DNA from: Telmatactis stephensoni
Taxonomy: Eukaryota > Cnidaria > Anthozoa > Actiniaria > Isophelliidae
Reading direction: 5' to 3'
Assembly: GCA_029948255.1 (NCBI GenBank)
Contig: JALIZF010001517.1
Coordinates: 1-64,000, forward strand
Length of the DNA: 64,000 nt
A model generated the notes under the pieces. That model did not search any database, had not been told where the DNA came from, and saw nothing but the letters and a program-made list of their open reading frames with translations. A program made the position numbers and the translations under genes. Shown piece by piece: positions 22,175 through 35,000 of this stretch; position 1 is the first letter of the stretch; the number at the start of each line of letters is the position of its first letter.

Positions 22175-24659
22175 GTAATGAGTTTACAGTTGTGTCAGAT
22201 GTGGTTAAAATGTCTTCGTAATGCAAGGGTCCAATTTTGATGCGTTCGGGACGAAGAAATGAGCTTTGTCACGTCACACTGCACTAGTTTTTAAAATATC
22301 AACTGCAATATCAACTGTGTCATTCTGGGGGTATTCTTCGTTTGATGCAGATAAAAATAGCATTATTCTAGGGCATGCTACGATGTTGATACGATTGGAT
22401 GATGTGTCTTTCAAGCCCTTACTGTTCAGGTTTAATAAAACGTTACTTGGGAAACCAGACAGTATTAGGTATTAAGTCTTAACCATAAAAAAATCCTTAA
22501 AAATGAACTACAGAAATCGAAACAACCGTTTACATTGGAAATCGTACAAATCATAATATCTATAGATCTAATATTCATTTCGAATCGGTGTTCGAAAGAT
22601 TTACATCGAAGAATTAGAAATGACTTGAAGAACCTCTTATGTCACTTATGGAAACTTGGGTATAAAAACTATTTTTTATTTGCATCGACATTTTTGTACT
22701 CCTTTACGAAATTCATTTACGTAAAAATGTTTGTCCTTTTCGCGAGTCGCGTTTACGTCAAAACTTGGTTCTAAGCGCACGTAAAAAGATTTAGCTTTAA
22801 AGCACGTTTCACGAGTAAATAAAATGCTCCATCACGATTCACCAGAATAGGGACCCTGTGTAGCTACTTTAGGGTTATCCTGATCTAGGCAAGCTGCTGC
22901 AGCTAAGTAATTCAGAAAGGTGATCACCCGTCGTGATCAAGTGTATACACGTTCTTTCGCTAACATTCTTGATTTAGCAATCTGTGCCAAGGTTAAAATC
23001 TTACTTGTGCGTTTTGAGACCCACGTCTTTCAGCTCCTAATTTATCAGTCATGCAATATAATCTAATGTTGGGAAATAGCAGTGATTGGAATTCCAGGAA
23101 AGCGGGAAGCGTACATCAAAGTGCCGAAGTAAAATGTCCGTAATATAGAGGTGTCCGTTTTATAGAGGTTTCACTTCCAAGGAAATGTGTAACTGATGAT
23201 TCCAACTATTGACATGCATGCAAAACTGGGGAATACATTTGTGTTGGAGCGGTAACGGAATTTGATTTTCCCAACTGCATGTTGACATATAAAATCTGTG
23301 CTGTCCGTGAGGGTCTTTCCTAAAGATCTTGTTGTCACACAGTTATAATGGGTTTGATCAGCTTGATATCTGTTATTTTTGATTTCCGGTGTAGCTACTT
23401 CAGGGTTATTTTGGTCATCTGTGACGAATTTTAATGTAAATATTTTTTGTTGGTGGTGGTGTTCCTCCTGCTGCCGCTGCTGCTGCTGCTGTTGTTGTTG
23501 TTGTTGTTGTTGTTGTTGTGTATTTTTATTGTCGTTGTCTTTTCTGCTGCTATTTTTGTTGGTGCGGTTAATTATCATCGTTGTTGTTAATTGTTGTTGT
23601 TGTTGCTGTGGTGGTGGTGGTTTGGTGTTGTTGTGTGGTGTTAACTATATTTTTATGATACCGCTAGTTACAGTGATGACCATGACGGTGACTGGCGCAT
23701 AAAACTCAAACTAAACTTGATGCCCATCAAACGAAAATGCTAATGAATCATATTTAACAAATACATTCGATTATTTTTTAGGATTGTGCTATGATAGATC
23801 CACAGATGTTTAGTCGTCAAAATGTGATGAGAACAAATAAGTACGCCACGAGACGAACGTGACTGTTGTTCGCACTACATTTTGGCTATTTCTGTGGGTC
23901 TATGAAAGTATAGACCCATGGGAAAATGATTTGTTGTTGTTGTGTATACATATAACTCATCGAAACATTTGAACCAATCAAAGCGCGCCTTAGAATTCAA
24001 TGATGCCATCTGGATGCGTGTGTACTGTTATTATCATGCATTGTTCTTGACCAATCAGAGCGTGCGTAATACACCATTTAAATTTAAATTGATTTAAATT
24101 GATAAATATGTATACTTAGTAGAATCAATTGTTTGAATTTTTGTCGAGTTAGGACAACTTAGAAGGATTCAAAATTTATTAAGAGGTAAATAGTCGCAGA
24201 AGAGTGTGCTTTTACCGCATTCGAGACTTTTGACCTGTTTTTAAAGCCTACTTACTTTTTAAAATATAGTTGAAATACTGTGAGGCTGTGGAAAATGGCG
24301 GGTAAAATGTTCGGACGCGTCGCTTTGCGCGCCAAAAACTTACCCTGTTTTCTATATTTTGGTTGACAAAATATATAACCACTGAGAACAAGATGCTTCA
24401 ATGTATACTTGTATTTATTTATTATTTTTCCTCTAAAATTTGCTACATGCTTTTTAAAGATTATAGCAAAGGCAACCAGTGACAACGTACGAGTTTTCTA
24501 TTTTTATACGATTCAAAAACTTGACCACATTTTAAATTTTTCGTTTTTTTGAATTTTGATGTAACATTAAATTCCATCTCTATGCGGACCTCGTCTCGGA
24601 CCTTTCTAGTTTCTGTTTTTTTTTTGTTTTTTGTTTGTTGTTGTTGTTGTTGTTGTTGT

Positions 24660-24691
<32 letters not shown>

Positions 24692-27600
24692 CATGTTATC
24701 TATTTTTTGTGTTTTTATTTTCTAGGTATATTATCTCAGCTCCCAATGTATTTCACGTGGGTATTCAAGAAAAGGTCTCTGTCGTGGTGTATGGAACACA
24801 GGCTCCAGTTACTGTCCAAGTCTATTTACAAGACTATCCACACAGGAGAAAAACATTTTCACAAGTACAAGCTCAGTTTACTAAAGGTAAACTATGAATT
24901 TTTCAATCCATGATGTGATGTTCCCCTTGATCATAGCGTTAAATATGCAAATCTTACGTTTACAGATACCCCAGAAATGCTGACAGTCAAGGTAAATTAA
25001 ACTTCCACGATTTTTGGTTTTGATTCAGCGTTATTTTTCTCACACGATGAATGAATTGGTCGTTGCATTCTTTGGGCTACCTGGGAGGAGCGATCTATAA
25101 CGTAAAGCTCGATCTGTGCAAACGCTCAAAGCGGTATCCAGCATTGTTGACTGCAAAGCATGGAAATATTTGAAAGCCTGTTGGGTGTTGTTGGCAGTTG
25201 TAAGTAAGCGGGTCAAGGTGTTCAAACGCGGAGCCGCAGGACTTAAAGCGGCGAAAATTAACTACAATTATTATATGGCTAGATAATTTCCTGGATTCTG
25301 ATTGGCTAACGCATGGTCTGTATTTTGCCATATCAGGACCGCTGTCCCGGATGAAAAGAAAAGTTTGCGTTTGGCAATTGCTTTAGCGGGACTTCTCAAA
25401 GCCATATAATAAATAAGTTATTAACCTTGTTTGCTCGGTCATACAGACCTCGCGCTCGGTTAATAATCCTTTATTATCGAATCGATGCCAGAATGCAGTA
25501 GAAATCTACAGAAAATTAGAAAAATCAACTATGATGTTCTCAGAATTTCTATTGCGTCGTCTGTTATTTTAAGAAAGTTACTTTAAATGTTGACCAAGAT
25601 TAACCGGCTGTTTCCCATAACATTTAGCTGAAATGTTTTTTAGGTGGATCCTGCGAGTGTTCCTGACCCAGGCTCTCTCGATAAGCAGTACGTTTACCTT
25701 GTAGCCAAGTGTGATCATCCACAGCTGAAATTTCAGAAAGAAATGAAAATTCTCTTGAGTTTTCGTACTGGTGTAATTCTGATACAGACTGATAAACCAA
25801 TATACACGCCCAAGCAAACTGGTGAGTTAACAACATACTTTTATCTTTTCAAGTCTACGTCGTTTTATGTATCCATCCATCCATCCATCCATCCATCCCT
25901 CCATCCCTCCATCCCTCCATCCCTCCATCCCTCCATTAATATAGCCTGTGTACAGCCATTACCCATCCCTTTCCTGGAGGGATATTAATAACTCACTAAC
26001 TTCTTAAATCAATCAACTACCACTTCGGGAATAATGCTGGAGCATTTACATCAATCTGATTGTACGGTTGAATGTGCCTCTGTCTTCCTAGTAAATCTCT
26101 TTTATCTCCCTTTATCAATTTATCCATCAGTCTTTGTCTGTCTCTGTATCTCTAATGATTGCAAGATACATTGTAGGTGTTTAATAATGATATGGTTATT
26201 TACTATTTTAGTGAATATCCGTGTGATACCCCTTGACTTCAACCTGTACCCAACGAAATATAAGGTACGCGTTTACATTATGCTTACAAAGTCATGGGCC
26301 GTGGAGACGGTTGGTCCGTCCCACCCCCTCTCCCACAATTTTATAAAGTACTTTGGAATACGCCCATTTCTGCCTACGTTTGTAGCGTCATCACGTGACT
26401 AGCCCCGCCCCCAAACAAAACAACTTTCCGTGGTTCCTGTTAGTGGAGTAGAGTTTATATATATGTGATGGTTTGAATTTATAATCGGTACAATTTTTTT
26501 CTTTGTTATATAATCATTATCATGCATTACTATGCACAAAAACAAAGGAAAATAAAAATTAAACCAAGGATAAAATTGAACCATACAAGGTAAGACTGCT
26601 TCAATGTGCCTTTTCCCTCAGCTCGCGGTGATATGTTTGTGGAAACATTTTGATCACGCGCTGGATATATCCAATTCAAAGGCTACTGATTATGAAGTCA
26701 CTGATATACAACAGAGAATTGGGCTTTGAGCTCAATCCCTCCCATAAATAGTTTTATTGATAACGGTTTAGACGATCTTCAGAGATTTCAGTACATCTTC
26801 TCTTTTCCTTACAGATTTCTGTTATAGTAAAGGTGAGATATTTCTGTTATATTAGTTGTAGTATATAATTATAGTAGTTTCTATGTTTTAGTATTTCAGT
26901 CATTAGTATAGAATGCTAAGTTACTGGTCTTGTAATAGAATCCTCAAGGAATACGAGTGCAGCAATGGAAAGATTTGACCACCGATACTGGTGAGTGAAA
27001 GGATTTCAAACAAAACTATACATTAAAGGATATTTACAAAAAGGACTTGTAATGAATGATGATATCACTAGGAAAGATATCAGAGGTGCTTTAGATCTTT
27101 CCTGAATTCACATGACTGACCACGTTAGCAAAAAGTATCGAGTCGAAGCTGGGAATTTCAAATCCATACATTTACATATTACAGCCTCGATCGCACTGAA
27201 TCTATTGTTCGGTGGTCATAAATGTGAGATCTGGAAAAGTCTATTCACACTCTTTAGACATCTACACACAGATCTAATAAAGAGACTAAATTCCCCCCTC
27301 GTCCTTCTTTTCCGTCTTAACAAATAAACAGTGAACATACGGGTCTTTTCATTTCAAATAGGAATTATTTCAAAAGTTTTGGATCTAGATGATTACGCTC
27401 TAAAAGGCAACTGGACAATAGAAGCATACCACGACAGCTTGGTAAGTGGGTTTTACTAAATAAGCAAGCCACAGAGGAATAGCAAAATTAGAGGCAATAA
27501 CCACAGTTTTAAGATTTTATTCCGTAATTTAAATTTTTCCTTGCATAATGACAGTATAAAGGAAGAAGGAAGGAAGGAAGGAAGGAAGGAAGGAGGGAAT

Positions 27601-30600
27601 GAAGGGTAAAAGATATGTACCAATCGATCGGTTTGTGAATCAATGTAGCTCAATCTATTTATCATGAATAAACAGCAACCATGTGACCATATTTTCAATT
27701 GACAAATATACAAATATATCAACAACGGATACTATCGAGAAAAGCACAGGGAATGGTTTGATGATAATTTAGTTACTAATATAAAGTCAAAAACCCGGGG
27801 GGGGGGGGACTCCTATATATAAGAGGACGGGGATGCTCGTCGGAAATTTTGAAAATGAACCCTAAAATAAAGGTACCTGAGTGGGAGTGGCAACAATTCA
27901 TTTCTACCCATTTCTAAAAGGTACCAATTCAAAAACAGTAATAAAGAATTAAAGTAATGAAACACTTTGTTATCGATGTGCTTTGAAGATTCAATTCAGA
28001 TCATCGAAATCGTCCCTTTCATGCTTATTTTAGGTAGTTTATTTACCCCAAAACAGTCCCTAAAAGGTACCAGCCATGTCTCTCCCATTAAGTTTTTTTT
28101 AGATTTAACCCTGTGTTAATGCTAATCGTCTTTCGTGCAAACAACTTGGCCCAGTACTACTATTTGTTTTTCTTTGTGTTTATCTGACGCTAGTCTGTTG
28201 TTGCTTACCCTGCTTGGTAGAGCAGGGGAAAATTCTATTTTTCCCTGGTAAAAATAAGGAAAGCTCTGCCAAGTAGGGCAGTTGTAAGTTGCTCCTTTTT
28301 GGGCACATCCACTACCATCTTTAGAGCAGATTTTGTATGAGTGTGAAACGGACCGCGCCGTGCCGTCACCGCGTCAGTGCCGTGATGTCTATAAAAACAT
28401 TCGAAATTCCTGCTGTAACTGTGCCGTGACCGTGCGCTGCTGTTTTCAGTCATACGAAATTTACTCTAAGTGAATAACAATCAAATATCTATTATATATC
28501 TATTATACTTGAACAGCTAGCTACTTGTACTTAGGCTCTACCGGGTTCAGTTGCATAACAAATAAACGAATTATTGTATGTTATATATTGCAGGCTATTC
28601 ACAATACATCAACAGTATTTGAAGTGCGAGAATACGGTAAGAATTTTATGAGGTTTCTCCTTAGCTTTTTAAGATCTCATTTTAAACCGCTGTAACTCCC
28701 GTTACGAGGTTGTGTTTACTAGCTATTTCCTTGAACGACAACAGCTGTAACGAATAAAGAAGAGATCGAAGCAATCGTGGCCACGCCCTGTTGATGCCAC
28801 TAAAAACTGCTCACTCATTTATCATTTTTTCCTAAAACAAACAAAAGTCTTTTGAAGTGAAGTTAAGCGACCAAAAACATATGAGCACGTTTTTGAAAAG
28901 GGAGAAGCTGAATGTTTTGTCGCGAAAATTGATTGTTTTAACACCATAAACAGCATGACAAAACTTAAATTCGCGATTTTTATTTATTTTGTTTTTATTT
29001 TATTTTTATTTTCTACACTATAGAAAATTAAGTCAATCAGAAAGCAGGAAATCCGTTGTATATTCTGCGGTATTCAACTGCCTTTTCTATGCATGGGTAA
29101 TTGCGGTAATTGGCAGTATCAATTATGGTGTGGGATAAGTTGTGATCAATTAATCGTTTTTCGTTACCATGGTCGTACTATATCAGTCTCAACGTGATAA
29201 AATTGAATCCAGATGACATCGGAATACATGATGCTTATTTTACATATTATACCCTTGTTTACTTCTGTTCGGAGGTAATGTAGAGGTAATGCGGGAAACT
29301 TTAATGCATGTTTGTGCTGAAGCTAGACCATAGTTCTGTGCATCTCCAGAACTTCCGATCTTTCTCAAGTGAGATTTATGAAATCCGATTCTTACATGTC
29401 TCATTTGATTTTATCTTTAAGTTTTACCCAAATTTTCTGTCAAGATTAAAGCTCCTGATGCTTTCCTTCCCAATACCAAGAACATACATATCTCTATAAC
29501 TTCAAAGTAAGTCAATATAAAGCAGAGTTAGTAGGATCGTATTGAAGATACGCAACTACGATATGACATAACTTGAAATGAGACGTGCTCTGGTTTTAAG
29601 GTTGTTTTCCTATGTCAAGCCTGTGGTAGCAGGACGGTCTCATTTCAGATTATAAGTATATATGATTATGTTTTTTTTTTTGTAAAAAGCCGATTTCTGC
29701 TTTTACAAAGTATATCTATTACGTGACATGTATGTACGTTTATGTGTTTACGACATTCCGTAGCTGCCGGTTGAACCCAATAGTTGCAATGGAAGCAGAA
29801 AACTCTTGGTCCCAGAAATTATGTTCAGAACATTTTCAAAAGACAAGAAAAAGAAGTTTTGTACGCCATGATATATACACGGTCACATGTCAGACATACT
29901 TTGCATAACTGCCAACCCTCTTGAGATCGACTAATAGTACATCCAAGCCAAAACTCTGAAACTCTCATTGGCTCCTTTGTTACCACTGCGCCTAATATCG
30001 CGGGGCATGTCCATTTGTAATTTGTTACATTGAACGCTGTAGTATTGTAGGGACCGAATAATATCTGGATTTAGAGGAGTGGTGGATAGTAATGGTTTTT
30101 TCACCATCAATCACCACGCTAAACTTATGAGAGCTGTCCGCCACCAATTATATGAGGGTTGCCTCTCAAAGCCCAGACATTACTTACTACACGACTTCTA
30201 TCTGTTTTATAGGTATACCTACGGCAAAGTAGTCCATGGCTCGGCTAACGTGCGAGTTAAAATTGTCACCATTAACAAAGAGTTTCGTTTGATGTCTTTC
30301 TCTCAATCGGTAATCAACGTATTGATTGTTCAATAATGGGATGGGAGAAGAATGGCCTTTTGGCAGGTCTTGCGTGACAAGCTGTTGCCCACCACCGAAC
30401 GTTTCTATACAAATAAAGCAAAATTCGGCGGGCCATAACTTTGGCGCTATTCATCGAAACTACTTCAAAATCTCAACTTTTACTAATTTTGGTGTGTTCT
30501 TTTCAAATATCATATTTTTGTTTTTGTTGGATTAAAATTTAAAATGTCACGCAAGACCTGCCAAAAGGCCATTGGAGTGGCACAACCATAGGTTTGACGT

Positions 30601-31668
30601 GTGTCACTTATTTCATCCCAGCAGAAAATGAAAAGTTATTTTATCTATATTAATACATGAAGTTATTGTAAATCTTTTATTTTAAAACTTCCAGTCACCA
30701 AATGGCACCCTCACGTTTAAAGTTGGAAAAGCAGAAATTCTTGCATATTATCGAGAGCTTTGGTTTCCTGAGGGAAGTCGACTGCAAATCCAGGCTGACG
30801 TCACTGAGCAGTCAACTGGTATAACAGAACGTGCTGTCAACTCAGTGTTGTTCACTTCTTCACCATACGTCATCAAGTTCATCAAAACAGCCCAGTATTT
30901 TATGCCTGGACTACAGTTTCCCATTAAGGTATTGAATGATAGTCAAATCATCCTGATTATTGTGGGCGTAATCTTAAACATACTGTCGGCACTACAAAGG
31001 TGTTTTTATCAAATTTGAAAGTGCGGCTTATCTCTAGAATGCCCTGCCATGTTAAGTAAACCTCTAATAGTAACTATCTCTCCCCATTAATTTCATCAAT
31101 ATATCAACATTCCTCGTTCTTTTAAAGACGCCTGTGGATTATCTAGGGGAGGGGTGGTCAACTTCACTGCGTATCCGCGTATCTACTTGGGAAATATGCC
31201 TACTAAACAGTACCGTTATCAAGGGGAGGGGAGATCATCATCACTAAATCGTAAAAAAACAAAATATGCGTTTTTCCTTGTGCGGAGTAGCCTTAGCCAC
31301 ATGTTGGTGATTTGTTATTTATCATTTTCGGTTAACCATCCCGATGATGCCCCTCGATAATGCTGTAACTTGATTAACGTAGGTCGTGGTTACCAACAAT
31401 AAAGATGAGCCCCTGGCTAATATACATATGAAAATAACTGCTAAGGCAGTCAAATCTGATGGTTCAGAGGTAGACGTTGGTCAATCTCAACTTCGTCACA
31501 AAGATGACACAGCAAACAAAGGCTCAACTGGAATTGATGGTCAGGCAGAATTCCTGGTGGATGTTCCACGTGATGTCAAAACATTGAAAATCAAGGTATG
31601 GTACCAGCAGATGGCAGCAGTTCATTTAAATGGTAGTGAAAATGTTAGCATTATGTGGATAAACAAAA

Positions 31669-31720
<52 letters not shown>

Positions 31721-32000
31721 AAAAATTAAAATAAATACAAACTTTATTGAAAAAACTAAGAAAATTTACAAGAGATCTATAAAAACTATTTATGTATAAA
31801 TATCTGAATAACCAATTTATATGCAATTGATATAGTACCTTCAGGCCATATATCTAAACAATAAGTTCTAATATAGACACGTCACTCTATAATTCCAAAA
31901 AAATTAATAACTCCTAATATATGAATAAAAATAAAGAAAAACAAAAGGAAAAAAATATATATATACTAAAAATATTGAAAAATTCTAATAAATTCTAATA

Positions 32001-32090
<90 letters not shown>

Positions 32091-35000
32091 AAGCGAGACG
32101 CCAAATGGAAGACTAAAGTCAATTCTTTTGTTAGGCTGAAACAGAAGACCGAATAATGGGTCGATATAACGCTGTGAAGGACTATATAGCCAGCACCTAC
32201 TCATCTCCATCAAATGAATACTTGATGGTTCGACAGAGGAAGCCAGCTTCAGTAAGTAATATGCCATGTATAGACCACGTGACGTCAAGGCAACTCAACT
32301 TGGGGAACAAAAGAATTTCAATCTCCCGAGAATTGGAACTTATTGTTTTGTTTCCCAAATTGAGCTGCATTCTGAGGTGCTGCAAGTGGTGTATTGTATT
32401 CTCGACGGCAAATCCATCTTTATGGTCGTGAAATGAGGACCGTTCTATGATAATGCCATTTCCGATAAACACAATGGTGCCTTCGTATTCGGCCATAGCA
32501 TCATACGGAGCACTTGGAGCTTGCAAACCAGTCTTTCAACGACACTACTCCATAATTTTCTTACGATATAATAAACGCTAACCAGTGATCGTCTTAAGGA
32601 CGTTCGCGTGCAAATGATCCAATGATGAGATTTTCTTGGAAATTTGTATGAAAGTACTTTACAATGTGAACATTTTAAAAAGCATGAAAAAAGTATGATC
32701 ACTATATTCGTTTCTCAGTTATAAGCTCAACAACAATGCCGATGTTTCGAAGAAAATCGGAGATCGGTACACCGGACAAAGTAGTGGACTTTTAAGATAG
32801 AATAACCCTTTCAAACAGCAAGAAACGTTGTTCATAATACCATCAGACGATTCTCGCCAATCAAAAGCCATCACGATTTTTAATGAGCTTTTGGTTCCGT
32901 GCGTAGGTGTCCAAATCGCGCGGTGTTTGATACCATGTAGGGTGTAATTTTTACGAAAAATTGTTGTAACTAAACTTAATGATGCGATTTCTTTAAATGA
33001 AAATATGTTTTAGTCTTTCGCAATACTTTAATGTTAGGTTTTAAAAAATTGGGTTACCGCATTGGTTTTTGACATATTTCACGATGAAATCTAAAATTTT
33101 GGCCGCCATCTTGAATACCGAGAGGAGACTGGGTCCCGTGGATCTTTCTCCTTTTTCTGCGCTTGTTCAATATAAACGATTTATTTCTCGGTGGAATTTC
33201 TATTCGTTTAATCTCAAAATAATGAACAATTTCTACTTCAAAAATCCAAAAGAATAATTATCGAAGTAAGTGTTTTTTGTTGTTGTTTTTGTTTCCGTTC
33301 TATAGCCACTATGGAAATATTTCGGAACTCTAGCGACAAATATAGATAAAAGCTAATTGAGCTTATTCTTTAAAAGTCTAAAAATGGTTCTTAAAAGTGA
33401 TTTGATTATCATTGTTTCTTTGCAGGTCGGGCAAACTGTTTTCTGTGAAGCATTTATCAGCAGTAAAAACGTTGATCGACTTGCTTACATGGTAAGCAAA
33501 AACTTAGTACTTAAAACTCTTCGTTAAAAATGGTAATAAACCTTCTCCCGAATAAGTCATGTATACATCACATTTACACTTTTATCACAGGTAATAGCAC
33601 GTGGTCAAATCGTGTACCAAAACGTCATTGTCCAGAAATTGGGTATCATCAAAACTATCACATTCAAGGCAACATCCATGATGTCTCCGGCTTCACGACT
33701 TGTTGCCTACTTCATAGCAAGCAGTGGACACGTCGTCTCTGATACTACCACCCTTGAAATAACTGACTCTCTTCCAAACAAGGTTTGTGCTAGCTGATAA
33801 TAATGTAAGTTCTGAAAGAAAAGATGACAAATGTAAGATGAAAGCAAAATACCGTAAAATTCCGAAGATATAAGCCCACCTCTCCCATTTTCAGTCTCTC
33901 AAAATAAGCCCTCTTGGTTTCTAACGCAAAAACGGACGTATCCTTGCTCTAATTATTCTGTACGCCGTTTTATAGACTCAGTAGTGTACTGCTCATAAAC
34001 AGGGCTTGTCTATGGTCACACCTATGTGATCAATGCGATACTGAGTCTGCGTATGTTGCTTGCGCTTATGCTTGCGTTGCTAAGTGTGAATCAGACTTTA
34101 AAATTAACATCTTTTTTCTGAACCAAGTACTATGGAGTGCCTCCATTCTAAAATTCTCTTGAGTGACATTCTCTAAAAAAAGGGAAAAAAAGGGGGAGGG
34201 GAAAGAAAAATAGAACAATAGTTGTAGTGAATTGAAATGAAGGACATGTTGTACAAGGAGAGGGTAGAGTACAGCCAATTCATTTCTAAACTTTTGAGCT
34301 AATTCAACGATTATTATTTAAAACTACCAATACACTTGGATCTCTGTGCTCTCACCCAGAGACCAATGATTTTATGTTTTTAATACATGTTTACAGATAG
34401 TTATCAAAGATAATGACGTTTCTCCTGAGAAATATCCTGGTGAATTGTACACAGTTCAAGTCCTGGGAGAAAAGAATACACATATTGGACTGCTTGGTGT
34501 TGATCAAAGTGTGTATCTTCTGAGGAATAAAAACAGACTGACTCCAGAAAGTGTAAGATATCGGTAGTCATCATTAGTGTTACGATTTCCTAAAATCTGA
34601 TTGGTTGAAAGACTGCTCTATTTTCCATTAATCAATATGTTGTAATTGGACAGTGTGATAGGACATTTGAATGAACCAATCATGTCATTTCTTTCAAATT
34701 CATCAAGCTACCACAGCATTAACTTAAATCACTATAGCAACAGGAAAATAAATAAAATATTATGTTAATGTGGAAATATACAATTCCCAATCTTTTTAGA
34801 ACGACCATCTTGAGATCAAGATAAAGTGATCGTTGTGAATACTGTGGCAGTCGTCAATTTATAGTAATATAATGGTAATAAATTGTGAAAAACGGTTCTT
34901 TTTTCTTTTTTCTCTACAAAGGTGTTTAAGAAGCTCGATGACTTAGACCTTGGTTGTGGGGTCGCAAGCGGTAAAGATACCAAGGGGGTCTTCAAGGTAA

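Larger units (their letters stand above)
22175..24725 (+). other. C3-like intron 1
   Basis: No coding sequence or clear element. It holds ttg/ctg trinucleotide repeats at about 23470-23640 and a (GTT)n run at 24636-24692 just before the exon 2 acceptor. Confidence 0.7.

Noticed and set aside
23379..23702. Cys-rich or Gln-rich protein
   Set aside because: Translation of the TTG/CTG repeat in C3 intron 1.
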